DNA of 64,000 nucleotides from Paulinella micropora (taxonomy: Eukaryota; Cercozoa; Imbricatea; Euglyphida; Paulinellidae): the NCBI GenBank assembly GCA_019918135.1, contig WBZZ01005317.1:247501-311500 (forward strand). The letters run 5' to 3'. Shown here piece by piece: positions 12,688 to 23,647 of the stretch. A program made the translations under genes and the position numbers. Under the pieces are notes generated by a model. It saw only the letters and a program-made list of their open reading frames with translations, had not been told where the DNA came from and made no database searches. Position 1 is the first letter of the stretch. Every line of letters begins with the position of its first letter.

Positions 12688-14727
12688 ATGGCGGCGGCGG
12701 AAGCGGAAGCGGCAACAGCGTCCCCGGAAAAGAAGAAGAAGAAGAAGAAAAAGAAGGGGAGGCAGTCGGAGCGAGCGGCGAGCTCGGATTCAGAGGAATG
12801 GGAATACAGATCGAGGTCAAGGGAAGGGGGAAAAGGGGAAAAGCGGAGGCGACGTGGCACAAGCAAGTCAAAGATCGACGGGAAAGAACAACGGGAGAGG
12901 ATCCTTGGACAGCTCCGTAAGACGCAGCTGTTGCTGGAACACGGAAAGAGGCCAATGGTTGCGAGCAAACAGCACGAGTATTAGTACATGAACAAGGTAC
13001 GTAAGTTCATTGTGGCTTTGCGGAGTGAGGCTAAAGCGGCACTGTGTGGGGATGCGGCGGACCAAGTGTGCTACTTGTTGGGCAACTTGGTGGGGTCGGG
13101 GGACGAACACACACGGTTACTTGACACGCATGTATGGGAGGAGCGGTTCAAGAAGGAGTTCGGAGAGCGAGGGATGAATAACAAGAAGGTGGTGGTCGAT
13201 GTCGCTCATTTTGTGTTCGCCGACGTGTACCAGTTTCACCAACTTCTTGACACGGGGGACGAGATAGAGGCGCTGAAGGACGCGGCACAGGCTCTGGTTA
13301 CGAAGAGGACGGCATTACGGGACATCTTTACCAGTATCGCGGGACTCAGTCTGTTGCACGAGAAGAAGGAGATATACGAAATGGTTCTGGCGGAGATATG
13401 GAAGGATAAAGAGACGAAAGCGGTGGTTCCGGAGATCGCGGCACAGGTGATAGCGTTGGCGGATATCACGCCGGAGGGCAAAACCCGATGGCAGGGGTTG
13501 AAGACCACTTACAATCCGGTCAGCTGGGTATTACATGAGGAAGACCCGGCGTTGATCGATCGTGTGATTACATCGCCAGCGGTGACCGCGAAGTGGCCAC
13601 AGGCAAGGTTCAACTATGGAGGCAGCGGAGGCTTTCGGGGGGGCGGACGACCGCGACAGTTCACGCAAGGGGGGGAGATCGGGCGCCGAGGCATGACGGG
13701 GGATATAGACCACGAGGCTCGAGGTATGGGGAGGGAGGATACCAGGAGCGACGACAGGAACGGCGACCACCGCAAGTGCTTCATGCATATCGGGTGCCTC
13801 GACCATAACAGGGCTCTGCCGAATACGGAATGAAAGGGGCAGCCACGGTACCCACCGGACTCGGACCTGATCGAGGGTTTCCCGAAGTATACCAGAAGGG
13901 CACTGCGGTCCAGGAACTGGGACAAGGATTCATGTTATACGGCTATCGCTATGCACTGGTTGGGTATTAAGGGAAACTGCCAGGTGAGCCACGGGATGAA
14001 TATGTGGCACGACAATTTAGACACTTGCAGGCAGCAACACAGAGACGAGGCATACTGGGAGTTGAAAGAGGCGGTACGGCACGGGATATGGCAGCTAGGA
14101 GGGTTGGAGGACATGTTCCCGCCAGAGGAACTCCCGGCACTGAGGGAATTCAATGAGGCCAATATCAAGGCGAAGGGATGGACGCGAAAGGATAAGGGTT
14201 ACTACCACCGGGCAGCCAACATGCGACCCAAAAACACGGAGGGAGAGCGACGGGAGGAAATGCGGGACGGGTATCGGAGGAACGACTACGACGGCGGAAG
14301 AGGACCGCGGGGTGGCTATCGGGATGAGTATCGGGGAGGATTTCGAGGAAGTCGGGGTAATTATGCGGCGGCGCCTAGACCGGGGATGGACAAACAGGTA
14401 CAACCCTTGATATACGGGAAGTGGGGTGTTGGGAAAGACACAGCGGGTACAAGCGGAACACCACACTCTCATCTACCATATGTGCATCTGGATCGACAGG
14501 GGTTGATTGAAGGGGCTGGAGCGGGAACACAAGAGCGACAGGGACGGCCGGAGGGCACGGGATTCATCGCGGGTACGGAACAAACGATAGAGGAGATGGA
14601 ACGGGAACATGACCGCACTCATGGTATATATGAACAGGAGCGACCTCCGCGGCAAGAGGAAGCGCGTCCGCGCAGGTCTAACAGCGACGATGATGTAAAG
14701 ATCTTGGGGGTTTCTACGGCAGGCTGA
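12688..14727 (+). pseudogene. gag: Gypsy Gag with two in-frame stops
   Basis: One phase is open from the ATG at 12,688 to a TGA at 14,725-14,727, except for TAG at 12,982-12,984 and TGA at 13,831-13,833. The N-terminus has a lysine run (about 12,730-12,760) and a basic/acidic low-complexity stretch. A helical capsid-like middle follows (MNKVRKFIVALRSEAKAALC onward from 12,988). The later part contains Arg-Gly-rich stretches (GGFRGGGRPRQF; RDEYRGGFRGSRG), typical of nucleic-acid binding without a CCHC zinc knuckle. Gag normally packages element RNA into particles. The assignment rests on position before pol and on the RG-rich tail. Confidence 0.6.
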
Positions 14728-14777
14728 GCCAGGAAACAGTGAGGGGGAGATCACGAACGGGAATGGGGGTTTGACGT

Positions 14778-15275
14778 ATGACAGGGGAACGGAGGGCGAG
14801 GCGACAACGGCGACGGGGCGACGGATCGGGATACGGGAGCCCAGGAAAGGGACGAGATGGGGAGGAGCTTGAAGACACGGGAATATGTGGATCTGACATA
14901 GGCAGAAAGAGGGGGAGAGACGAGGAGATAGACGAGAGACAGGGGGAACGGCATGCAAAACAGCAGAAGGCAGAGGGGCGAGCATGTAGCGGATCGGGGG
15001 TACAAGGAAAAGGGTACAAAGAGGGCGAGAACAGTGAGGGTGAGGGCAAGGAGAGACCGAGATTGGAGGGGGAGCGGGAGAGAAATGAGGGAGAGAAGTT
15101 AGCAGAGGAAAAGAAGCGAGAAGAAAGTGAGAGAGAGAGGACACGGGAGCGAGAACGACAATTGCTGGAGACACACTGGAAGGTGAGTCAGAGGCATGAG
15201 GCGACGCGAGTGACGCCATCGGTTAGTCAAATTAAAAGATCAAATCTCCACTGGCGTATACTCGGGTCAAGTTGA
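14778..15275 (+). pseudogene. Charged linker between Gag and protease (Gypsy)
   Basis: A 165-codon frame, almost entirely Glu/Arg/Lys/Gly (for example REESERERTRERERQLLE), lies between gag and the protease-like block and overlaps the latter by four bases in another phase. It looks like a disordered or coiled region of the Gag-Pol polyprotein, not a separate gene. No domain is recognised. Confidence 0.4.
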
Positions 15276-15964
15276 GGAGTTTAGGAGGGGATGTGGTCAT
15301 CGGCAACGACACCATGGCGTGCATCAGCGTCATCGGAAAACACTCTTTGGACAAACACGGGCAACAACCATGGTTCAAGGAGCGGTTTCGGGCGACACGA
15401 GGTTGGGTGAAGGGGGTGTCGGGTACAATGGCGATGACGGGCACGATACTGCTGGCGTTTGATCTGGAAGGGGGGAATACATATACGCACAGATTTTGGG
15501 TCGTCCCGGCATATACAGGGGGACTTCTATGGATTTTTGACGCGCTGAAGCGTATGCACACTCACATCGACTGTCACAGAGAAGAGGTACGGTATGGACG
15601 GGGGGGAAACGCTCCGGTGTGTCGAGTGGTGGATTACGACTCAGAGGAGGGGCAAGGAGACATACCGGGGGCATGGGTGGCGAACGATTTCAGGGCGGCA
15701 CGGGTAGAGATTGAGAAGGGAGAGGAGAATAAGGCAGCGGAGCAGGAGGTTTTTGCGATTGGGGAACACGAGGAGGAGGAAGAGGAGAGCGAGTCGGAGG
15801 ATGAGTGGACGAGGGCCAGAATCGTTGCTGTGGTCGACACGAGGTTGGAGTATTTCCGGAGACAGAGGGAGAAGGCCTCGGACGGTTTTCCGAAACACGG
15901 GCGAGACTTGGGATACCAACATAAGGAGATGGATACACGGGTGTTGCCTAGGCGCAATATGTAG
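15272..15964 (+). pseudogene. Retropepsin-like region (Gypsy)
   Basis: The frame begins with GGDVVIGNDTMACISVIGKH and later has GGLLWIFDALKRMH. The spacing matches the N-terminal active-site loop and the C-terminal (L/I)xGxDxL segment of retroviral aspartic proteases. The canonical DTG triplet is not present, so the catalytic site is changed or the match is spurious. The tail is acidic (HEEEEEESESEDEW). The family role is cleavage of the Gag-Pol polyprotein. Confidence 0.4.
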
Positions 15965-16041
15965 TATGCAATACGGGCAAGCCTAGCCAGGCCAAGGTGG
16001 AGATTTTGAACTTTCTGTAGGAGCGGTGGGGAAGCCAACCC

Positions 16042-16606
16042 ATGGTAGCGGATTCGTTGTCCCAGATCAAAAAGACATTGAAAAATCGGCTTTCGCACGG
16101 GGACTTCACGATTATGTTTCCGGTAGGAAGGAGAACGGAAATGTGGTGGTACGATGTGGAAGATTTCCTAATCACGGACCCGATACCGATTCCGAGTCGC
16201 ACACAGAAGTTGATAGTGGCTTGCCGACTCGGATCGAGGAAGATTCCTAGGCGATACCGAGAGGAACTTCTGGATCGGGATTTGGCCTCCTTTCGGGATG
16301 AAGCGTTTACGCACATATCCGGGGTATACCACAGGACACACGCCATTCAGTATGCTATGATGATGGACCAACTGGCAAGATTCGCAGATCAAGAGCGGAA
16401 GACATCAACCTATATAGGTCGAGGGAGGGTGTAGACGATGACGGAGCAGAGATAGCGGTGGATGACATACAGGGGCAAGCGACAGAGGAGCAGATCAAGG
16501 AGGAGACGGATAAGGCGAGACAGGCGTTACAGGAACAGTCGGAGACATGGGAAGGCACGCCAGAGGAAAGGGCTGCGGCTATGGGGGTCATGGAAGACAA
16601 CATCTA
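16042..16606 (+). pseudogene. Unassigned Pol linker before RT (Gypsy)
   Basis: A 130-codon frame (16,042-16,434) is followed in another phase by an acidic/Gln-rich stretch to about 16,606. It contains ordered-looking sequence (MWWYDVEDFLITDPIPIPS) but no motif I recognise. It lies between the protease-like and RT regions and is probably part of the same polyprotein. Confidence 0.35.
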
Positions 16607-17281
16607 AGCTTTCGGCCCTTTGGAGGGGGGATCGGTGACAAGCCACGTCGCGGTTTTCGAACGAGAGATGGGGCAAGAGGTACCGGGGATAGGACTGCCT
16701 TCGCGGTTGAGCCATCATGAGGATCGGATTGCGAGGGAGATGACGGCGGAACTTTTGGAAAAGGGATTGATCGAGGCGCGGCTATCGGAGTATGCGTCTC
16801 CGGTACGCATGGCGCCAAAACCAGACGGAACGTTGCAGATGTGTATCAACTATTGGAGGATAAACGAAATCATCAAGAAGATAGAGACGCCGGTGCCAGA
16901 CGTGCGGAGGGGAATAGAGGTGTTACAGAAAGCGAAAATATACTCGAAGTTGGATTTGAAAAGCGGATTCTGGCAGATCCCGTTAGCGGAGGAAAGCCGC
17001 TACCTAAGTCGGCATTCATGGTGGGGATGACAACCTACGTGTGGAAGGTTCTGCCGATGGGGTTGAAGGTGGCACCGGGCATATTTCAGCAGGCGATGAC
17101 GAAGATGCTGGGTGCGAATTTCCGAGACGCGGAATTTGCGGAGAAGTACGGGGATACGACGGGATACGCCTTCGCGTATTTGGATGATGTGGTCGTTCTC
17201 TCGAATTCGGTAGAGGAATACATACAACATTTGCGGGACATCATGAGACGGGTCAAGGCGTTCGGATTCGGTTGTTCATGA
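16607..17281 (+). pseudogene. pol: Gypsy reverse transcriptase, frameshifted
   Basis: RT motifs appear in order: an N-terminal segment with the GLIEARLSEYASPVRMAPK type of sequence, then KIYSKLDLKSGFWQIPL (motif with the first catalytic Asp), LPMGLKVAPGIFQQ, and the active-site YLDD at about 17,177-17,188. The first part (to about 17,010) and the second (to 17,281) are in different phases, so there is one frameshift at about 17,000-17,020. A further phase change leads into RNase H. RT copies element RNA into cDNA in the particle; this copy cannot make an intact enzyme as read. Confidence 0.88.
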
Positions 17282-17997
17282 AAGAGGGCAAGTGCGGTGC
17301 GGGGAGTACGTGGCCACCAGCGGTTCATAAGGCGGTTGAAACATTAAGGGCACATATCTTGATGGACCCATGGAGCGAAGGGGGTACGGTTTTACAGCTT
17401 CCCAATTTCAACAAGAGTTTCATACTCGACACAAATGCATCGGCATATGCGATAGGAGGGGTTCTGCAACAGAGGGATGACGAGGGGCGTTTGAGGCCGG
17501 TGCGGCGAATGACACGGGCAGAACAACAGTACTGCACGCGGCAGAGAGAGGCATTGGCCATAGTCTGGGGTTTCAAGAAACTGCGCGACTATCTGTGGGG
17601 GGCAAAGGGGACGACGGTGCAGTCGGATCACAACAACCTACAGTGGTTGATGTCGCAGGATCACACGGGCAGGTTGGCAAGATGGCAGTTGGAGCTATCC
17701 GAATATGACTTCACGATCGAATTCATATCGGGTAAGGAGAACTATCGTGCGGACTACCAGTCAAGGGCTGGCGGTGCGCCGGAGGACGACAACGCGAAGG
17801 AAAAGAAGGAGGAGGTGGTGGCGGACGACAAGGATACACGGGCGCAACAGCAGAGTCATGGTGTCTTCGCACTGAAACCAGTGTACGACGCGGAGAAGAA
17901 GAGTGGCATGGACCTGACGCGGTTTCATTTCAAGACGGCCGCAGCGGTTATAACGGTCTTGGGAAAGATGGATTGGAAGAAAAGGAGCAGAGGGTGA
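17272..17997 (+). pseudogene. pol: Gypsy RNase H domain region
   Basis: The frame reads FILDTNASAYAIGGVLQQRD, then EQQYCTRQREALAIVWGFKK, then TTVQSDHNNLQWLMS and GKENYRADYQSRAG. This is the Asp-Glu-Asp order of Ty3/Gypsy RNase H domains, with the usual ending before integrase. RNase H removes the RNA strand during reverse transcription. The frame differs in phase from both RT and integrase. Confidence 0.88.
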
Positions 17998-18233
17998 ATT
18001 TCGACGACTGGAAACCCATCAACGGTATGGAGTATGTGACGGAGGTAGCGGAAATGCATAGGAATAGAAAGGATGCACAGAGGGAGGATGTGCGGTTTTA
18101 CGAAGCGGCTCACGAACACTCGGTGGCTTGTTGTGAAGAACACGGGTTGGAAGATGCGCGAAAGGGATATGAGGAAGAAATGTGGAAGGAGGCGGTACAG
18201 GGGGAGCTGACGGAGGATGAGGTGGGGATTTGA
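17973..18233 (+). pseudogene. Short Pol linker between RNase H and integrase
   Basis: An 86-codon acidic frame overlaps the RNase H frame by 25 bases and the integrase frame by 4 bases. It is probably the connecting part of Pol in a shifted phase. No domain is visible. Confidence 0.35.
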
Positions 18234-19186
18234 AACCTTTTCCGTGGCGAACCATGCCCATGGTGGGGAACATTGTGATTCCGACGAAGACGGAAGCGGC
18301 GGCGGGTCAGACGGAGGCGAAGCCGGAACTCATGTTGAGAGACACACACCCAAGCCGGGTATCCTTGGAGTTGGAAAACAAGACGGAGATCAGGTTTGCG
18401 TCGGTGGACATGTTCCGCAAGCCCACGCGAGACAGTGAGGAGTGGAAGAGGTTTATTGCGCACCAGGAGAACCCGACGGGGATTTTGGCGGACGGGGACA
18501 TAAAGTGGCGGAAGGAGAAGTACACTTACTCGGACGGGCTAATCTGGTATTTCGGGAGCGGGGCCAAGAACAAGGACGATCCGGAACGGTGGGTGGTATG
18601 GGTGCCGGCAGCGTTACGGTACGCGATTCTGATAGGGGCACACAACTGCCCTTTACAGAATCACCCGGGGCTGGATAGGATGAGGTGGTCTATGACTCGG
18701 CGGTTTTATTGGGACACGATGGATAAGGACATCGAGAGTTTCATTTCGGGATGTGGGCCATGCCAGAGGGCGAAGACGGTCTACGATGCGAACAAGGGGC
18801 TGCTGGGGCAATATGACATAACACGGGATATATTTGACAAGATTCACATCGATTACGTCGGGCCTTTACCGGAAGCGGGGGAGGGTCGATACAAGTATAT
18901 CCTCACGATTTTTGATCGGGCCTCTAACTATGTGATTGCGGTTCCCACGGCTGACGACACCAAGGAGACAACGGCCAAAGCACTGATTGATAACGTATTC
19001 AGCCGGATCGGGGTACCCAGGAAGATAATATCGGACAGAGGAAGCTCCTTTATCAATTGGGTGTCGAACGAGCTCAGTGCATACTACGGGTTTCGGTGGG
19101 ATTGTGTCACGGCATACAACCCTATCGCTAACGGGAAGATAGAGAGGATGCATCGTACGCTGAAGGCGTCCTTGAAGATCTATTGA
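18230..19186 (+). pseudogene. pol: Gypsy integrase core
   Basis: A 318-codon frame with the HHCC zinc-binding region (AHNCPLQNHPG, later SGCGPCQRAK). The DDE core follows: first Asp in KIHIDYVGPL, second in IISDRGSSF, Glu in NGKIERMHR. All three catalytic acidic residues and the zinc ligands are present. Integrase joins cDNA ends to host DNA. The frame ends soon after the Glu helix and the C-terminal domain continues in another phase. Confidence 0.9.
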
Positions 19187-19201
19187 GAACGGGCAAACCA
19201 A

Positions 19202-19879
19202 ATGGCCAGAGGCACTGCAAGCGTTTACCTTTGCGGTGAACAATCTGGGCTCTTCGTCTTGGGGGGTAGGGCTAGACTGTGCCCACAATGTCATCAGATG
19301 GTGTTTGGCAATGTCTTAACCACTCCACAGGACGTGATGCAACACAAGGCGTTGTATCAGCCGTTGGAGCTGATGGCAGTGAGGTTACGGGCCCTAGCGG
19401 AAGCGGAACAAATTGTGACTAAACATCGGGAGGCGGCAATGCGGACGGAGGACGAGAAGGGCCAACAGAAATATAAACACGTGGAATTCCGGGAGGGGGA
19501 TACAGTGCTACTATACTGCCCAAACGTTCCAGTGGGGGTCTCAACAAAGCTCTATGAGAAATGGCAGGGTCCGTATCAGATTATGAAACAAACCGCGGCC
19601 TACAATTATAAGATCAGACACCAGCGCACGAAAAAGGAACAGATAGTCCACGTTCGGCGATTGGTCAAGTTCTCGCCTTACTTGTTGGATTACGAAACGG
19701 AGCAGGATGCCTTCGATCGGACGGCGGATCAATTTGGAAACCCGCGGCCGTTGTTGACACGGACGCAGAGGGCGGAGGAGATTGCGAGGCTGAGGGAGGA
19801 GGTGACGTTCGAACAGGATGCGGATGAGAAGAAAAGATTGCAAGACGCAATAGAGGAATGGGAGACGGGTTCAAATTAG
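19202..19879 (+). pseudogene. pol: Integrase C-terminal GPY/F domain and tail
   Basis: It contains a basic/acidic region and then EFREGDTVLLYCPNV and YEKWQGPYQIMKQ, followed by a VHVRRLVKFSPY segment. This is the SH3-like GPY/F module that ends many Gypsy integrases. No chromodomain was recognised after it. The 3' part is Glu/Arg-rich. Confidence 0.75.
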
Positions 19880-19951
19880 AGGGTTTCACAGAGACAAAAG
19901 CGGGATGAGGAAAAGCGGAGAGAGGAGGACAAGAAACGAGAAGAGGGAGGA

Positions 19952-20595
19952 ATGAAAGGTAGAGAGGGGGAGGCAGAGGGGAAAGGTGTGGAAGCACAAG
20001 GGGATCAAGACAAGCACGGTACAGGGGGGTCATCGAGGCCAGAGGCACCGGAGGGGCATTTGGGGATCAAAAACAAGCGAGGCCTGTGGGTGGAAAAAGC
20101 GGTGGAGGTCGATGGGATAAAATGGAAGACGGGCAAGTTATACCTGATGATGCAGGCGGCGAAAGAGGTAAGCGATGACACATTGGATGACTTTTATGTC
20201 ATGAGGGTTCTAAGTCAGGGGGGGACGTCACGACATAAGGCGGGGAAGGGCATAACGCCGGTGATGCAGTTTTGGAGGAGTAGCGACGAGGTAGCGGAGG
20301 AAAAGATGCGGGGAAGAAGCGGGAAACGTGGGATGCCACCATCAAGTTGGACGACGAGGATCATATCCCATACACCATTCAGACGAGACTGCGGTTGGTG
20401 CTGAATGTACCGTTCGACCTCACGGAAGAGAGGCGGATACCGGCACAGATTTGGGACGAGATCGATGCGGAGGGATTGCCTTTCGATATTATCGGCGCTC
20501 CACCGGCGGCGGTTGGATCAAGAGGCAAGAAGCGGCCTACGACGGGTGGTCGGATGACTCGGGCAAGAGGACGGGCGCAACGAGGAAGGGGGTGA
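19952..20595 (+). pseudogene. Extra 3' frame after integrase, unknown
   Basis: Two overlapping frames (19,952-20,404 and 20,347-20,595) read as one ordered region with WVEKAVEVDGIKWKTGKLYL and, in the second phase, IPYTIQTRLRLVLNVPFDL, ending with an Arg-Gly-rich tail. There is no transmembrane segment, so it is not an env-type protein. It may be the end of Pol or an element-specific accessory gene broken by one frameshift. Confidence 0.35.
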
Positions 20596-20794
20596 TGAAT
20601 GGGTGACGAGTGAGAGGATAGCAGAGGGATAGAGAAAGATGAAGAATAAGAAAGAAGATAAGAGATGACGAGATGAGAAGAATGTGACCTGCGGGCACAT
20701 GACGGGGTGATAGCAGCTTATATGACTTGCTATATGAGAAGATGATAACGGTATCAATGAATTGCGAGACTTCATAAGGGGGTGATGAGAATAT

Positions 20795-23095
20795 GACTGA
20801 TATACGAATTCGAAGATGAATGAAGATGAGAGAGGGTGAGCGGTATATTTTTACATTCACAGGTACGGTGACGAGCATGCTACGTGCATTTTATACCAAC
20901 AAGGTAAACATTGTGACGACGCGGGTTATATATACAGACAAATACGGAAAAAATATTATATCATTCAGGCTCACGGGTATAGGCACACATAATATCATGT
21001 GACTTTACGGTGTGATGGGGGAAATATATCGGACTGACATATCGGGCATAGCGGACACATCGGGAAATAAATGACAAACATGTCTTATGCCTGATAGGCT
21101 CATGGGGGAAACTGGGGAGCGGACTGATACAAGACTTTATTATTTTTCTTTCCGCTCTGTGACGAGCGATGATATGGAACTTTATATATTCTTCGGATAA
21201 CAACGGGTGAAGGGGACATACGGGTTGGGTTGGGGGAATAATACATATTGACTAATCCAGTTTAGATAGAGAGGGGTAGAATAGCGGGGGGAGGAAGACA
21301 GGGGATAACAAATAGGGATAGTCAATAGGATGGATAGGATAGCCGGGGGGGGGGGGGGAGGGGGTGGATGATATAGTTAGAGGATAGGATAGTGAGAGGG
21401 GAGGGGGCGCGGGGCAGAGATGGGAAAGATAAAGAAGAAAGATGAAGAAGAAAGATGATGAGGAAGAAAGAGAAAAGGGGCAACGGGCAAGCGGCAACTC
21501 TGACACTCGGGTGAGGGGGGGCACCAGAGTGCAAACATCATTCAGAGGGGGCTGCGAAGGGGAACAAAAGGGGACATGGACCTTTTTGGGGGGAGAAGGG
21601 ATGGAGTGATGAGAAAGATGAAGAAAGATGATGAGAAGAAAGGGAAAAGGGGCAACGGGCAAGCGGCAACTCTGACACTCGGGCACCAGAGTGCAAACAT
21701 CTTTCAGAGGGGGCTGCGAAGGGGATCAAAAGGGGACATGGACCTTTTGGGGGAAGAAGGGATGGAGTGATGAATAGATGAGGGGGTGTATATCATTCGT
21801 GTTATTAGCACTCAGGTTCGTTTCAAGCATGGCGTTTCAGTGCCGGAGGGGCCTTGGTGTGGGTAGCAAAGATCCGGGGAAGCCTTTCCTTGCCTACGTT
21901 ACCTCTGGGCTGGGCGACCGGGACTACAGCGCACCGAGAGGGCATTATGAGGCTATTAAAAGCCAGAAGTATCAGTTCGAGTTACAGTAGGCAAGGAAAG
22001 GCTTCCCCGGATCTTTGCTACCCACACCAAGGCCCCTCCGGCACTGCAACGCCATGCTTGAAACGAACCTGAGTGCTAATAACACGAATGATATACACCC
22101 CCTCATCTATTCATCACTCCATCCCTTCTTCCCCCAAAAGGTCCATGTCCCCTTTTGATCCCCTTCGCAGCCCCCTCCGAAAGATGTTTGCACTCTGGTG
22201 CCCCCCCTCACCCGAGTGTCAGAGTTGCCGCTTGCCCGTTGCCCCTTTTCCCTTTCTTCTCATCATCTTTCTTCATCTTTCTCATCACTCCATCCCTTCT
22301 CCCCCCAAAAAGGTCCATGTCCCCTTTTGTTCCCCTTCGCAGCCCCCTCTGAATGATGTTTGCACTCTGGTGCCCCCCCTCACCCGAGTGTCAGAGTTGC
22401 CGCTTGCCCGTTGCCCCTTTTCTCTTTCTTCCTCATCATCTTTCTTCTTCATCTTTCTTCTTTATCTTTCCCATCTCTGCCCCGCGCCCCCTCCCCTCTC
22501 ACTATCCTATCCTCTAACTATATCATCCACCCCCCTCCCCCCCCCCCCGGCTATCCTATCCATCCTATTGACTATCCCTATTTGTTATCCCCTGTCTTCC
22601 TCCCCCCGCTATTCTACCCCTCTCTATCTAAACTGGATTAGTCAATATGTATTATTCCCCCAACCCAACCCGTATGTCCCCTTCACCCGTTGTTATCCGA
22701 AGAATATATAAAGTTCCATATCATCGCTCGTCACAGAGCGGAAAGAAAAATAATAAAGTCTTGTATCAGTCCGCTCCCCAGTTTCCCCCATGAGCCTATC
22801 AGGCATAAGACATGTTTGTCATTTATTTCCCGATGTGTCCGCTATGCCCGATATGTCAGTCCGATCTATTTCCCCCATCACACCGTAAAGTCACATGATA
22901 TTATGTGTGCCTATACCCGTGAGCCTGAATGATATAATATTTTCCCGTATTTGTCTGTATATATAACCCGCGTCGTCACAATGTTTACCTTGTTGGTATA
23001 AAATGCACGTAGCATGCTCGTCACCGTACCTGTGAATGTAAAAATATACCGCTCACCCTCTCTCATCTTCATTCATCTTCGAATTCGTATATCAG
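20795..23095. repeat. Giant inverted repeat, 1.1-kb arms
   Basis: The left arm (about 20,795-21,898) and right arm (about 21,989-23,095) are reverse complements with only a few differences (for example near 21,030/22,865 and 21,830/22,047, and a ~10-base indel near 22,205). A unique spacer of about 90 bases (21,899-21,988) separates them. Each arm contains a 172-bp-period tandem duplication (21,481 and 21,653 in the left arm). It could be two LTR-containing ends in opposite orientation, a fold-back element, or an inverted duplication made during a break-repair event. All reading frames in it occur twice, once on each strand, and none has a recognised domain. Confidence 0.93.
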
Positions 23096-23096
23096 G

Positions 23097-23430
23097 CGCC
23101 GACGCGCTTAACCGAGAGTGGTGCGCCCAGCGCACCGAATGTATGCTTGTCTATGAGGAACATTGCAGCGAGGAAGATAATTTGGCCCTGCTAGTAGAGC
23201 AAGTGAACAAGGCGAAGACGTCGCCAGAGCTCAAAGCAGTCTGCCAGCAGCTGCTCCGGGCGCTGGTGGGCGCCCGCGCGATCGCCGAGACCTTCCGGGG
23301 CTTTGCGGACCAGAGTGACTGTGAGAGCCGCCGGCTCTACAGCTGCGGTGGCGCTATTTGCAGCGAGTGGCGGCACCCCGAAGAAACCAGCGGTTGCCCC
23401 TGTGGCTATAACGAAGACCCGGCCTCTTAA
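23097..23430 (+). pseudogene. 3' part of a truncated Cys-rich gene
   Basis: The frame is open through the right arm of the inverted repeat (nominal start 23,014), but its own sequence begins at about 23,097, where GC-rich DNA starts. It encodes about 110 residues with a helical part (EEDNLALLVEQVNKAKTS; LLRALVGARAIAETFRGF) and a Cys-rich end (SCGGAICSEW; SGCPCGYNED). The stop is at 23,428-23,430. The N-terminus was lost at the inverted-repeat junction. The function is unknown. Confidence 0.55.
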
Positions 23431-23647
23431 TTAGGCCAGACCTCTTTTTTCACCCCTCACCTTTTTTTTGTGCGCGGCGGGTTTTGCGCGCGATGTGCTC
23501 TTTTTTATTGTTTTAGCCTCTCGAATGTTTTTTTGTTTTCTTGTGCTAGTTGATTAAAAATTCTATGGTCAGAAAAAAAAGCACGGGCTTCACATTCAGC
23601 CGGCACCCCCAGATTTCTTTTAACCCTTTTGGCTTAATTCGTTTTTT
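23431..23647. other. Convergent intergenic region
   Basis: T- and A-rich DNA lies between a plus-strand and a minus-strand gene end, with T runs at about 23,463-23,470 and an A run at 23,572-23,580. It is suitable for 3' ends, but I see no exact AATAAA on the plus strand. Confidence 0.4.

Larger units (their letters stand above)
12688..20595 (+). mobile_element. Degenerate Ty3/Gypsy LTR retrotransposon
   Basis: Consecutive plus-strand coding blocks follow the Ty3/Gypsy order gag, protease-like, reverse transcriptase, RNase H, integrase with a GPY/F-type C-terminus, and then an extra frame. Frames change repeatedly (gag in one phase with two stops, then at least five phase changes in pol), so the copy is inactive or its consensus contains many indels. 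Composition is GC- and purine-rich on this strand, unlike the AT-rich flanks. No matching pair of LTRs was found at the two ends; the 3' side runs into the 2.3-kb inverted repeat, which may contain its 3' LTR. Confidence 0.85.

Noticed and set aside
20795..23095. Inverted repeat as a missed-adapter read artefact
   Set aside because: The arms differ by an indel and several substitutions, have a unique spacer, and have unrelated outer flanks.
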